Assembly (NCBI GenBank): GCA_003246805.1
Contig: QKDG01000075.1
Coordinates: 1 to 21,124 of the forward strand
From: Clostridia bacterium
GTDB taxonomy: Bacteria > Bacillota > Clostridia > Oscillospirales > Ruminococcaceae
DNA: 21,124 nucleotides
Direction: 5' to 3'
Positions 13,203 through 21,124 of the stretch are shown piece after piece. The stretch's first letter is position 1, and every line of letters begins with the position of its first letter. Position numbers and translations under genes: made by a program. The notes beneath the pieces are model-generated. The model did no database searches, was not told the origin of the DNA, and saw only the letters and a program-made list of their open reading frames with translations.

Positions 13203-14210
13203 ATGTTTTCAAAAAACGATTATGGGCTTGTTTTCACAGGGGGAGGAGCAAAGGGTGCATATCAGATAGGCGCATGGAAAGCTCTCGACGAAATGAAGAT
13301 TACACCAAGGATAAAAGCTGTTTCAGGCTCGTCTGTGGGGGCATTGAATGCGCTGCTTTTTTCTCAGGTAAATTATCAGTCGGCAAGAGAAACATGGCTA
13401 TCGGTAAAACAGGAGGATATGCTTTTTAAAAAAGACACAACACAAAAGCAGATTGTTCAGCAGGAGCTATCATCTTATTTTGAGCAGAAAAGGTTGCCTG
13501 ATGAGTCATCTATGATAGCCCCACTCGTGTTTTTAAGCATGATTCTACCGAAATACAAGCCCCTGTATTATCTGCTTTCGCCTTTGCTTAAAATAATCTG
13601 CAATAACTGTTGTTTTGGCTATGAGACTGTAATAAGCATCGCAGAGCTAATCAGATATAGCATTATAAACGGGGGAGCATTTTTGCAGGATAGGCTTGCA
13701 AAGATAATCGATGATATTTTGTTTATATCAGATAACAGACTGAGAATAAAAGCATTTGCAACAATTTGTAAAGAAGGCGACCTTGACGATTTGATATTGA
13801 AAAATAATGCCGAATACATAGAGCTTAATAGTAAAACACCCTCACAGGTCAGAGAAATTGTGCTTGCATCCTCTGCCCTGCCACTGATATATCCTAAAAG
13901 AAAAATCGGTGAGTATAAATATTATGATGGTGGCTGGGCTGATAACACACCAATAAAACCGATATATGATTTGGGGATACGAAAAATAATCATAGTGTAT
14001 CTTGAAAACAACAGGCACAATAAGCTGAAAAGGAATTTTATAAAAGAGGATAAAAAATTCCCCGATGCTGATTTTATAAGATTAATACCTGGTAACGATT
14101 TTAAGGATGATTTTCTGCAAACGATTTCAATTTCAGAGGAGCAGACAAATCAAAGAATATCGCAGGGATATGAGGATGCTGTTAAGCAATCAAATTTTCT
14201 GAAAATGTAA
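13203..14210 (+). CDS. Patatin-like phospholipase
   Basis: A 335-aa serine lipid acyl hydrolase. The oxyanion-hole loop is TGGGAKGAY (residues ~12-20), the nucleophile elbow is GSSVG with Ser44, and the catalytic Asp242 is in YDGGWADNTP, completing the Ser-Asp dyad. No signal peptide is visible, so the protein is probably cytoplasmic or membrane-associated. A hydrophobic stretch (LVFLSMILPKYKPLYYLLSP) lies between the two catalytic blocks. Family members hydrolyse membrane phospholipids or storage lipids; substrate and role here are unknown. The SD lies inside a stable hairpin (13169-13196). The gene appears to stand alone, 267 bp before the GGDEF-EAL gene. Confidence 0.9.
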   Translation: MFSKNDYGLVFTGGGAKGAYQIGAWKALDEMKITPRIKAVSGSSVGALNALLFSQVNYQSARETWLSVKQEDMLFKKDTTQKQIVQQELSSYFEQKRLPDESSMIAPLVFLSMILPKYKPLYYLLSPLLKIICNNCCFGYETVISIAELIRYSIINGGAFLQDRLAKIIDDILFISDNRLRIKAFATICKEGDLDDLILKNNAEYIELNSKTPSQVREIVLASSALPLIYPKRKIGEYKYYDGGWADNTPIKPIYDLGIRKIIIVYLENNRHNKLKRNFIKEDKKFPDADFIRLIPGNDFKDDFLQTISISEEQTNQRISQGYEDAVKQSNFLKM

Positions 14211-14262
14211 AATAAATAAAAATTAATACAAATTAAATAAAATGGAATATAGTTCATAAAAT

Positions 14263-14281
14263 TTTGTATTAATAATACAAA
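14263..14281. repeat. AT-rich inverted repeat after the patatin gene
   Basis: TTTGTATT (14263-14270) and AATACAAA (14274-14281) form an 8-bp stem with loop AAT. It may help terminate the patatin transcript, but no T-tract follows on the plus strand. The rest of 14211-14419 is AT-rich with nothing further recognised. Confidence 0.3.
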
Positions 14282-14419
14282 CAAAATTGAGATATAATAA
14301 TAAATAGCAATATTAGAAAAATATTCAAGCATTTTTACATTTATAGAAATTATTTTTGTATAAAACATAAAATATTTTGGCCGATAGTTAGAGATTTTAC
14401 TAAAAAAACTAATATCAAC

Positions 14420-14448
14420 TTGAAATATTTTGTCAATAATGGTATGAT
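14420..14448 (+). promoter_or_regulatory. Sigma-A promoter of the GGDEF-EAL gene
   Basis: TTGAAA (14420-14425), a 17-base spacer and TATGAT (14443-14448) preceded by TGG, giving an extended -10. SD GGAGG lies about 18 bases downstream, 6-7 bases before the ATG at 14478. Confidence 0.7.
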
Positions 14449-14477
14449 GAATTCACACTGATAACGGAGGATACATT

Positions 14478-16712
14478 ATGGGAATATGTAATGACAACAA
14501 TACCAATACCAATTTAATAATTGATGCAGAAAACTCCTTGAATGTGGCACTCATAAACGAGATTCTTCTCATAATAAAAAACAACAGCTTGTTCGAGGAT
14601 GTCATAAGCAAGATTCTTGCAAGAACTGGCGAGCTTCTTGAATTGTCGCATATCAAGCTTTTTCTTTCAAACCCGTCGGGCAACCAGATTACTGACCATA
14701 CATATGACAATGGGGCTAAAACTATTACACGAAGCAATTTTTTGACAAGCCAGATTAGCGAACAATATAAAAGCATACTGGATGCGCTTGATATCAACAA
14801 AATAATGATACAGGATGCAAATAACAGACCTTTTAATGACGATGCTTTCAATGTGGAAAATGATGACAATTCACATATCGTTTACAACATATGCTCATAT
14901 AAGGGCAAAGATGAGAATCCATTCCCCTGCTACTTGCTGTTAAGCAAAAATCAGGCTGATTTCGTATGGGAAAAGCAGACGGTTTCTCTTGTATCAAAGC
15001 TTGGTCAGATTATTGAGTTTCTTTATAAAAATTATCTTATACAGGCAGAAATGACGACAACTCTTGAAGCTTTTCAGTCTGTTCTAAACAACATTGATTC
15101 GTATGTCAGCGTATCAACCTTAGATTCTGATACAATTATTTTTGCAAACAAAAAGTTTTATACAAATTTCGGGAATGATGTAATCAACAAGGATTTGTGG
15201 GAGGTTGTTGGTGCTGATAAGCAGGAATACTACAAGAATTACAGCAAATTAAGCGATGCACAAAAAAGCGACAAGCATTATGTATACGAAATTTACAGCA
15301 AAACAACAAAGCAGTGGTTGTCTATCAGCCATTTAAATCTTAGCTGGACGGATGGCAACACGGTAATGCTATCAACAATAAATGATATTACCCAGAGAAT
15401 TAATTATGAGAAGCTGATTGAATTCCAGGTGTTGAACGACCATCTTACAGGCTTGCCAAACAGGAGAAGCCTGGAACTTGATTTTGTAAGAATCAACGAT
15501 GATGCGATACAGAATAATTCGTATGGATACCTGTTGTTTCTTGACCTTGACAATTTCAAAAATGTAAACGATGATTTAGGCCACCACTATGGTGACACTC
15601 TTTTGCAGAATATAGCGAGTTTTTTGTTTGAGCAGGAAAGGACAGGCTGCTCCACATATCGTTTTGGTGGTGATGAGTTCGTTATTCTTATCCCTCATGC
15701 TTGCAACATGAATGTGAACAGCATTACTGAAACGCTGCTTAAAAGATTCAGATTAAAATGGAATATATCTGAAACAAGCTATTTTTGCACTATGAGCGTC
15801 GGGATTGCGAGATTTCCTTATGACGGAACATCCCTTACGGATATTTTGAAAAAAGCTGATATGGCATTATATAGTGCAAAAAGCAAAGGTAAAAATCAGG
15901 CCTTATATTATAAAAATAAAATAGGTACCGATTCTATAAGAAACATTGAATACGAGCGTTATATGCGTGAGAGTATAAGCAACAGTTTTTTTGGATTTTC
16001 GGTTTATTATCAGCCTATAACTGATACAAAAACAAATGGAATTATCGGGGCAGAAGCTCTGCTCAGATGGTCTTATGACAATTCAAATTTTATCCCGCCC
16101 AGTCAGTTTATTCCTCTTGCTGAAAAACTGGGGCTGATGATTGAGCTTGGCGATTTTGTGCTTAAAAAGGCGTGTATTCAATGCAAGAGGATGATATTGC
16201 TTGGGTTTGAAGATTTCAAGATGAATATCAATATCTCGGTAAGCCAGCTATTTGAGACAGATTTTATAAAAAATGCTTACAAAATAATTACTGATTTTGG
16301 AGTTCCGTTCAAAAATATCGTGTTTGAAATTACCGAAAGCCTTGCAATAAGCGATTTTAATTACGCTTATAAGATATTAAAGGCGGTGTCAAGCCTTGGG
16401 ATTTCAATAGCACTTGATGATTTTGGCACAGGCTATTCTTCCCTTAACAACATTAAAAAGCTGCCTCTCAAAAAAATTAAAATTGACAAGTCTTTTATAG
16501 ACGATATGCTGATTGACTCTTCAACTGAGATTTTTGTGGAATTTATCATTTCACTTGCGCATCAGCTTGATATGCAGGTTTGTGCTGAAGGGGTTGAAGA
16601 AGAAAGCCAGTATCGCAGGCTTAGTAAAATGAATGTTGACTTGATTCAGGGCTATTATATAGGCAAACCAATGCCGGCAAGTGATTTTGAAAAGATTTTT
16701 ATGAATATTTGA
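14478..16712 (+). CDS. GAF/PAS-GGDEF-EAL cyclic-di-GMP signalling protein
   Basis: A 744-aa cytoplasmic protein without membrane segments. An N-terminal GAF-like sensor (~25-190) and a PAS-like domain (~200-310) precede a GGDEF domain (~320-480; DHLTGLPNRRSLE, FLDLDNFKNVND, intact GGDEF at 397-401) and an EAL domain (~495-740). EAL catalytic residues are all present: E526 in AEALLRW, Asn in NINIS, EITES, DDFGTGYSSL, KIDKSF and AEGVE. The inhibitory I-site is R388-x-x-C391 instead of RxxD, so product feedback is probably lost. Both synthesis and breakdown of c-di-GMP look possible. The stop codon lies at the foot of the hairpin beginning at 16710. SD ACGGAGGA supports the start. Confidence 0.93.
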   Translation: MGICNDNNTNTNLIIDAENSLNVALINEILLIIKNNSLFEDVISKILARTGELLELSHIKLFLSNPSGNQITDHTYDNGAKTITRSNFLTSQISEQYKSILDALDINKIMIQDANNRPFNDDAFNVENDDNSHIVYNICSYKGKDENPFPCYLLLSKNQADFVWEKQTVSLVSKLGQIIEFLYKNYLIQAEMTTTLEAFQSVLNNIDSYVSVSTLDSDTIIFANKKFYTNFGNDVINKDLWEVVGADKQEYYKNYSKLSDAQKSDKHYVYEIYSKTTKQWLSISHLNLSWTDGNTVMLSTINDITQRINYEKLIEFQVLNDHLTGLPNRRSLELDFVRINDDAIQNNSYGYLLFLDLDNFKNVNDDLGHHYGDTLLQNIASFLFEQERTGCSTYRFGGDEFVILIPHACNMNVNSITETLLKRFRLKWNISETSYFCTMSVGIARFPYDGTSLTDILKKADMALYSAKSKGKNQALYYKNKIGTDSIRNIEYERYMRESISNSFFGFSVYYQPITDTKTNGIIGAEALLRWSYDNSNFIPPSQFIPLAEKLGLMIELGDFVLKKACIQCKRMILLGFEDFKMNINISVSQLFETDFIKNAYKIITDFGVPFKNIVFEITESLAISDFNYAYKILKAVSSLGISIALDDFGTGYSSLNNIKKLPLKKIKIDKSFIDDMLIDSSTEIFVEFIISLAHQLDMQVCAEGVEEESQYRRLSKMNVDLIQGYYIGKPMPASDFEKIFMNI

Positions 16713-16739
16713 ACAAGCTTGCTTCAACGCAAGCTTGTT
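16712..16739 (+). repeat. Left flanking hairpin (direct repeat) of 120-bp element copy 2
   Basis: AACAAGCTTGC (16712-16722) pairs perfectly with GCAAGCTTGTT (16729-16739), loop TTCAAC; the stem extends to 13 bp using neighbouring bases and includes the stop codon of the GGDEF-EAL gene. The same 28-base sequence, differing only in the loop, recurs at 16860-16887. Confidence 0.8.
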
Positions 16740-16859
16740 CAGAGTGTCGAAAAACTATGATTTTTGATGCGAAGGGGTACGGGGGCGACCGCAAAGCCCC
16801 CGCAAATACGTGCTTCAATTTATTATAAAATTGTAGAAAAGGACTTTTTCTACAAGCTG
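16740..16859 (-). repeat. 120-bp interspersed element, copy 2 (inverted)
   Basis: Read on the minus strand this is the same element as at 2899-3018: CAGCTT start, ACTCTG end, exactly 120 bp, ~92% identical by hand alignment. Its first hairpin is perfect (TTGTAGAAAA 16831-16840 with TTTTCTACAA 16846-16855). One base pair of this stem differs from copy 1 by a compensating double change. It contains the 34-bp GC core (16768-16801). Confidence 0.8.
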
Positions 16860-16887
16860 AACAAGCTTGCCTTAACGCAAGCTTGTT
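16860..16887 (+). terminator. Right flanking hairpin of copy 2, likely terminator of the GGDEF-EAL gene
   Basis: AACAAGCTTGC (16860-16870) and GCAAGCTTGTT (16877-16887), loop CTTAAC, followed by GTATTTTA. This is the hairpin at 16712-16739 repeated, and the only one of the two followed by T residues. It parallels copy 1, where again only the outer hairpin keeps the T-tract. Confidence 0.65.
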
Positions 16888-16971
16888 GTATTTTAGCAAA
16901 CTAATGATAATACTGTGAGAAGAACAGAAATATATTCGTGAAAACTTTAAAAAAATTAATAATTTTTGCTA

Positions 16972-17000
16972 TTGTAAATAAATATTTTTTATATTATAAT
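16972..17000 (+). promoter_or_regulatory. Sigma-A promoter of xpt
   Basis: TTGTAA (16972-16977), 17-base spacer, perfect TATAAT (16995-17000). The predicted leader of about 35 bases is too short for a purine riboswitch, and none is recognisable. Confidence 0.65.
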
Positions 17001-17042
17001 TAAATTTGTTTTTTATAATCGAATTATTGAAAGCGGGATTTT

Positions 17043-17618
17043 GTGGAACTATTAAAACAAAGAATAATAAAAGATGGTATCATTAAGAAAGATAACGTAT
17101 TAAAGGTTGACAGCTTTTTAAACCATCAGATGGATATAAAGCTTTTTGCAGAAATCGGCAAGGAATTCAAACGCCTTTTTTCTGATTGCCAAATCAATAA
17201 AATTCTAACGATTGAGGCTTCTGGCATCGGAATCGCCTGCATTGTTGCACAATATTTTGATGTTCCTGTTGTTTTTGCAAAAAAAACACAGACCAAGAAC
17301 ATTGACGGTGATGTTTTTACTGCAAAGGTAGAATCCTTTACACATTCAAAAACCTATGACATTATTGTATCTAAAAAGTTTTTGTGTGCGGACGATAAGG
17401 TTCTTATTATTGATGATTTTCTTGCTAACGGCTGCGCACTGCTTGGGCTGTCAAAGCTTGTCAAAGATTCCTCGGCTGAGCTTGTGGGGGCAGGCATAGT
17501 TATTGAAAAGGGCTTTCAGCAAGGTGGAGAGCTTGTCAGAAGCAGCGGAGTTAGGGTTGAATCCTTAGCGATAATCGACAGTATGGATGAAAATAACGGT
17601 ATTGTTTTCCGTAATTAA
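17043..17618 (+). CDS. xpt: Xanthine phosphoribosyltransferase
   Basis: A 191-aa cytoplasmic purine-salvage enzyme that converts xanthine plus PRPP to XMP. The PRPP-binding motif is VLIIDDFLANGCAL (residues ~120-133), and N-terminal MELLKQRIIKDG with HQMD, plus EASGIGIA and VVFAKKTQTKN, follow the Xpt pattern. Length matches the family (~190 aa). The start is GTG with a modest SD (AGCGGGA, 6 bases upstream). A BMP-type nucleoside transporter begins 77 bp downstream, a coherent purine-scavenging neighbourhood. A 6-bp hairpin with GAAA tetraloop (17637-17652) lies between them. Confidence 0.93.
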   Translation: MELLKQRIIKDGIIKKDNVLKVDSFLNHQMDIKLFAEIGKEFKRLFSDCQINKILTIEASGIGIACIVAQYFDVPVVFAKKTQTKNIDGDVFTAKVESFTHSKTYDIIVSKKFLCADDKVLIIDDFLANGCALLGLSKLVKDSSAELVGAGIVIEKGFQQGGELVRSSGVRVESLAIIDSMDENNGIVFRN

Positions 17619-17636
17619 AATTAATATTGCTTTAAT

Positions 17637-17652
17637 TAAAGGGAAACCTTTA
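17637..17652 (+). other. GAAA-tetraloop hairpin between xpt and the BMP gene
   Basis: TAAAGG (17637-17642), GAAA loop, CCTTTA (17647-17652). No T-tract follows. It could be an mRNA-stabilising or processing structure setting different levels of xpt and BMP. Confidence 0.4.
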
Positions 17653-17695
17653 TGTATAAGAATTTGTCAAAAATAAAATTAAAGGAGAAAACAAA

Positions 17696-18826
17696 ATGAA
17701 AAAAAGAATTATCGCACTTGTTTTGTCTTCATTGATGTTGCTTGCAACAGCTTGCGGACCAAACAACAACACAACAAGCACAACTGAATCTTCAAGCGCT
17801 GCCGAATCAACTCAGGCTGAGGGTATTGCAAAAGAAGATATAATGGTTGGATTCGTTTATATCGGTGATATCAACGACGGTGGCTACACACAGGCACACG
17901 ATGCAGGAAGACTTGCTCTTGAAGCCGAAGGAATCACATGTGCTTATGTTGAAAACGTTGCAGAAGACCAGACAGCAGTAACATCAGCTATTGAAAATCT
18001 TATCAGTGAAGGCTGTAATGTTATTTATACAAACAGCTTTGGTTATGGCCCATATACAAAGGAAATGGCTGCAAAGTATCCTGAGGTTTATTTTGGCCAT
18101 GCAACAGGCGGAGAATATACAGATAACATGACAACATACATGGGCAAGGTTTACGAAGCACGTTATTTATCAGGTATCGTTGCAGGTATGAAAACAAAAA
18201 CAAACAAAATCGGATATGTTGCTGCTTATAATTTCGGCGAAGTAATCCGTGGTATAAACGCATTCGCTCTTGGTGTTAAATCAGTAAACCCTGATGCAAC
18301 TGTTGAAGTTGCTTTCACAAGCACATGGTATGACCCAGCAATCGAGAAACAGGCTGCACAAACTTTGTTGAACAAGGGCTGCGACGTTATGGCTCAGCAC
18401 CAGGACTCAACAGCTACACAAAAGGCAGCTGAAGAAGCAGGCGCTTTTGCAATCGGATACAACAAGTCAACTCCTGACGCTGCTCCAAATGCTTATCTTA
18501 CTGCTCCGTTGTTCCACTGGGAGAAATTCTATACATCAGACGTTGCTGCTATCATTGACGGAACATGGAAAGCTCAGTTCGTATGGGATGGCTTGTCAAC
18601 CGGCATGGTTTCACTTGACGATTTGACTGACCTTTGTGAAGAAGGCACACAGGCAAAGGTTGACGCTGCCAAGGCTGGTATTCTTGATGGTTCACTTGTT
18701 ATCTTTAAGGGCGAAATCAAGGATAATGAAGGCAACGTTAAGGTAAAAGAAGGCGAAACAATGGAAGATATGGATATCTGGGGAATGGACTGGTTTGTTG
18801 ATAACGTAATCGGTAGCGCTAAATAG
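17696..18826 (+). CDS. BMP-family ABC transporter substrate-binding lipoprotein (nucleoside/purine)
   Basis: A 376-aa exported lipoprotein: MKKRIIALVLSSLMLLATAC has a charged start, hydrophobic core and lipobox ATAC with Cys20, followed by an Asn/Thr/Ser-rich linker. The mature part matches the BMP/PnrA/Med family (VGFVYIGDINDGGYTQAHDAG near residues 51-71, YTNSFGYGPYTKEMAAKYPE, GYVAAYNFGEVIRGINAFALG). PnrA-type members bind purine nucleosides, and the neighbouring xpt supports this. SD AAAGGAG is 7-8 bases before the ATG. Codon choice is visibly more biased than in neighbours, as expected for an abundant binding protein. The two following genes supply the ATPase and a permease. Confidence 0.92.
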   Translation: MKKRIIALVLSSLMLLATACGPNNNTTSTTESSSAAESTQAEGIAKEDIMVGFVYIGDINDGGYTQAHDAGRLALEAEGITCAYVENVAEDQTAVTSAIENLISEGCNVIYTNSFGYGPYTKEMAAKYPEVYFGHATGGEYTDNMTTYMGKVYEARYLSGIVAGMKTKTNKIGYVAAYNFGEVIRGINAFALGVKSVNPDATVEVAFTSTWYDPAIEKQAAQTLLNKGCDVMAQHQDSTATQKAAEEAGAFAIGYNKSTPDAAPNAYLTAPLFHWEKFYTSDVAAIIDGTWKAQFVWDGLSTGMVSLDDLTDLCEEGTQAKVDAAKAGILDGSLVIFKGEIKDNEGNVKVKEGETMEDMDIWGMDWFVDNVIGSAK

Positions 18827-18842
18827 TATTGATATTTAATTT

Positions 18843-18874
18843 TACAAGGCTCTGCTTGTTTGTGGAGCCTTGTA
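18843..18874 (+). terminator. Hairpin between BMP lipoprotein and ABC ATPase genes
   Basis: TACAAGGCTC (18843-18852) pairs perfectly with GAGCCTTGTA (18865-18874), 12-base loop, followed by only TTG. Inside a transporter operon this is likely a partial terminator or mRNA-stabilising stem that keeps binding-protein levels above those of the membrane components. Confidence 0.65.
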
Positions 18875-18964
18875 TTGTTAATATAATAGTATATGATGAG
18901 TGAAAAGTTTTTTGTGTTGTTTTGAATGATTTTTCAGTTCTCATATTTAAAAAGGAGTATAACT

Positions 18965-20497
18965 ATGGTGGAAAAAGCTTTTATTCAGCTATGTAATATT
19001 TCAAAAGCATTCGGAAAGGTTCAGGCTAACAAAAATGTTTCCCTTGATGTTAAAAAGGGTGAGATTCTTGCGTTGCTGGGCGAGAATGGTTCAGGCAAAA
19101 GCACACTTGTGAACATGATTTCGGGTATTTATACGCCTGATTCAGGTGAAATATTTATTGACGGCAAGAGCATGAAGTTCACCTGCCCGAATGACGCAAT
19201 AAGGGCAAAAATCGGCATGGTTCATCAGCATTTCAAACTTGTTGATGTTCTTACTGCAAAGGAAAATATAATTATAGGCCAGAAGGACAGCTTTTTTATA
19301 AAAAACTCAGCTTCCGAAAACAATATAAAAAACATCTGCGAAATGTATGGGCTAAATCTATCTCTTGATAAAAAGATATACAATATGTCGGTTGGAGAAA
19401 AGCAGACGGTTGAAATCGTCAAGGTTCTTTACAGGGGCGCAAATGTTCTGATTCTTGATGAGCCTACCGCTGTATTGACACCGCAGGAAACAAAGGTTTT
19501 GTTTGAGATACTAAAACGGCTGAAAAATCAGGGTGCCTCAATAATTATTATCACACATAAGCTAAATGAGGTAATGGAAATCAGCGACAGGGTAACTGTA
19601 TTGCGTTCGGGTGAGAGTATAGGAACAGTTGTTACGGCAGAAACAAGCCCGCACGAGCTTACACAGATGATGGTAGGAAACGAGGTTCTGCTTGAAATAA
19701 AGCGTGATGAGCCTGTTCGTTCGGATGAGCCTTTGCTTGTTGTTGACAGCCTTGAAATAAAAGATTCAGACGGTATCAAAAAGCTTGACGGTATGAGCTT
19801 TGAGCTTTTTGGTGGTGAAATTCTTGGCGTTGCTGGCATTGCAGGCAGCGGGCAGAAGGAGCTATGCGAAATTATCGCAGGGCTTGAAAAAGCAAACAGT
19901 GGTCGAGTTGTTTTTAAAGGGGAAAATATCCTTGGTTTATCCCCTAGAAGTATAATTAAAAAAGGTATAAGCATGAGCTTTGTCCCTGAGGACAGGCTTG
20001 GTATGGGGCTTGTTGCTGGAATGGATATAACTGAAAATGTTTTATTAAAATCATATGCTAAAAATAAGGGACTGTTTGTTGACAGAAAATCAGGAAAAAA
20101 ACTTGCAAAAGAAATCGTTGAGAGATTTAATATCTCAACACCTTCAATCAATCATGTTGTTAAAAAGCTATCAGGCGGTAATATTCAAAAGGTTCTGCTC
20201 GGGCGTGAAATTGACCTTAACCCGCATCTGCTCATTACTGCTTATCCTGTGAGAGGGCTTGATATCGGTGCCTCTTATAACATTTATGATGTATTGAACG
20301 AGCAGAAGGCAAAGGGAGTAGGGATTCTTTTTATCGGTGAGGACCTTGATGTTTTAAGGGAGCTTTGCGACAGAATTATGGTTGTTCATGACGGTAAAAT
20401 AATGGACATTGTTGACCCTAAAAATACTTCTAAGGATAAATTAGGATTACTAATGCTTGGGCATAAGCCTGGAGAGGAGAGCGCTGATAATGATTAA
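18965..20497 (+). CDS. Nucleoside ABC transporter ATP-binding protein (double ABC domain)
   Basis: A 510-aa cytoplasmic ATPase of the BMP/sugar type with two ABC domains. Domain 1 is complete: Walker A GENGSGKST (~39-47), signature MSVGEKQ, Walker B VLILDEPTAVLTP. Domain 2 has a degenerate Walker A (GIAGSGQKEL), a good signature LSGGNIQK and LLITAYPVRGLDIGA as Walker B, as is usual in this subfamily (YufO/NupA-like). I choose the ATG at 18965 because AAAGGAG (18951-18957) lies 7 bases upstream; an in-frame ATG at 18926 has no SD. It overlaps the permease start by 8 bp. The -GAE- end (GEESADND) is unremarkable. Confidence 0.92.
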   Translation: MVEKAFIQLCNISKAFGKVQANKNVSLDVKKGEILALLGENGSGKSTLVNMISGIYTPDSGEIFIDGKSMKFTCPNDAIRAKIGMVHQHFKLVDVLTAKENIIIGQKDSFFIKNSASENNIKNICEMYGLNLSLDKKIYNMSVGEKQTVEIVKVLYRGANVLILDEPTAVLTPQETKVLFEILKRLKNQGASIIIITHKLNEVMEISDRVTVLRSGESIGTVVTAETSPHELTQMMVGNEVLLEIKRDEPVRSDEPLLVVDSLEIKDSDGIKKLDGMSFELFGGEILGVAGIAGSGQKELCEIIAGLEKANSGRVVFKGENILGLSPRSIIKKGISMSFVPEDRLGMGLVAGMDITENVLLKSYAKNKGLFVDRKSGKKLAKEIVERFNISTPSINHVVKKLSGGNIQKVLLGREIDLNPHLLITAYPVRGLDIGASYNIYDVLNEQKAKGVGILFIGEDLDVLRELCDRIMVVHDGKIMDIVDPKNTSKDKLGLLMLGHKPGEESADND

Positions 20498-21124
20498 GAT
20501 AGTTTCTAAGCCTGAAATTTCGCCCCTAAAACAAGTAATGCTCAGAGTTTTTGCTGTTATTATAGCTTTGCTTTGTGCAGCGATTTTTATGCAGCTTATG
20601 GGATACAACCCACTTGATGTTTACTGGCAGATAATCAAAGGCTCGCTTGACCCAAACTATACGCCCAAAACCGCTGTTAGTGAAAACGGCTTTATAAATT
20701 CTCTCGCATCATTATACACAAACACCCGTTTCCAGCGAACAATAGCAAAAACTATTCCGCTTGTTGTTCTTTCACTTGGTACATCTGTTGCCTTTAAGAT
20801 GAAGTTTTGGAACATAGGCGCCGAGGGGCAGTTTTATTTGGGGGCTTTTGGTGCAAGCCTTGTTGCTTTCAATCTTTATTTTTTACCCTCATATATTCTG
20901 ATACCTATTATGTTTGTCGCTGCTTTTTTATTTGGTGGCTTATGGGCTATGATACCTGCTTTCTTAAAATCGAAGCTGTCAACAAGCGAAACCTTGCTGA
21001 CGCTTATGCTTAACTATATTGCTATCGCATGGATAGAGTATCTTCAATTCGGCCCATGGAAGGACCCTGCCGCAAAAGGTGCCGCAAGGATACAAAGCTT
21101 TGATGCAAATGCTATTCTGCCAAA
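20490..21124 (+). CDS. Nucleoside ABC transporter permease (partial, runs off the right edge)
   Basis: Open from the ATG at 20490 to the window end without a stop (211 complete codons). It starts MIKIVSKPEISPLKQVMLRV, followed by a first membrane segment (VFAVIIALLCAAIFMQLMGY). The block RTIAKTIPLVVLSLGTSVAF, then KFWNIGAEGQFYLGAFGAS, is characteristic of BMP-type nucleoside permeases (YufP/NupP-like). The later segment SKLSTSETLLTLMLNYIA also fits that family. GGAGAGGAG (20471-20479) provides the SD. It overlaps the ATPase gene by 8 bp, indicating coupling. A second permease gene is expected just beyond the edge. Confidence 0.9.
   Translation, partial: MIKIVSKPEISPLKQVMLRVFAVIIALLCAAIFMQLMGYNPLDVYWQIIKGSLDPNYTPKTAVSENGFINSLASLYTNTRFQRTIAKTIPLVVLSLGTSVAFKMKFWNIGAEGQFYLGAFGASLVAFNLYFLPSYILIPIMFVAAFLFGGLWAMIPAFLKSKLSTSETLLTLMLNYIAIAWIEYLQFGPWKDPAAKGAARIQSFDANAILP

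Noticed and set aside
16888..17042. Purine riboswitch before xpt
   Set aside because: AT-rich sequence with a promoter close to the gene; no aptamer core or terminator pair seen.
19528..20151. 207-codon minus-strand ORF opposite the ABC ATPase
   Set aside because: Ser/Ile/Pro-rich antisense shadow; the plus-strand frame carries all ABC motifs.

Overview
The window looks like chromosomal DNA from a low-GC, probably spore-forming member of the Clostridia. The reasons are AT-rich sequence, strong Shine-Dalgarno sites of the AGGAGG type, occasional TTG and GTG starts, sigma-A-like promoters, a YtaF-type sporulation membrane protein, a coat-like Gln/Pro/Gly-rich protein, and a large anaerobe-type acyl-CoA dehydratase activase. 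I cannot name the species. No rRNA, tRNA, phage genes, transposase or CRISPR array is visible.

Layout. At the left edge an SD and a promoter point to a divergent gene just outside. Positions 124-2869 form an operon: TetR regulator, ABC ATPase, ABC-2 permease, dtd. A 120-bp repeat flanked by duplicated terminator hairpins follows. Then come two minus-strand genes (a LiaF-like membrane protein and an unrecognised 208-aa protein). Positions 4608-10128 hold four close-set genes: two solo TrkA/RCK proteins, a two-domain acyl-CoA dehydratase activase with DUF2229, and its HgdB-like partner. A ytaF-like gene follows behind a hairpin that covers its SD. Positions 10827-11146 hold a tandem GC-rich repeat and a strong hairpin. 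On the minus strand next is a coat-like gene whose C-terminus is displaced by a +1 frameshift. Single plus-strand genes follow: a ComEC-like metallo-beta-lactamase lipoprotein, a patatin-like phospholipase (again with a hairpin over its SD) and a GAF/PAS-GGDEF-EAL protein. A second, inverted copy of the 120-bp repeat comes next, again flanked by duplicated hairpins of a different sequence. The right end is a purine locus: xpt, a BMP-family lipoprotein, its double ABC ATPase, and a permease cut by the window edge.

How the genes fit together. The first operon reads as a self-regulated exporter. The last reads as purine salvage: nucleoside uptake by the BMP-type ABC transporter plus xanthine phosphoribosyltransferase. 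The middle genes are mostly housekeeping, envelope and signalling functions.

The most unusual material is non-coding. Two 120-bp elements of identical length (about 92% identical by eye) each sit precisely between two near-identical copies of a locus-specific hairpin. This looks like a small mobile element that targets and duplicates terminator hairpins. Its GC-rich 34-bp core also occurs in the tandem array at 10884-11037.
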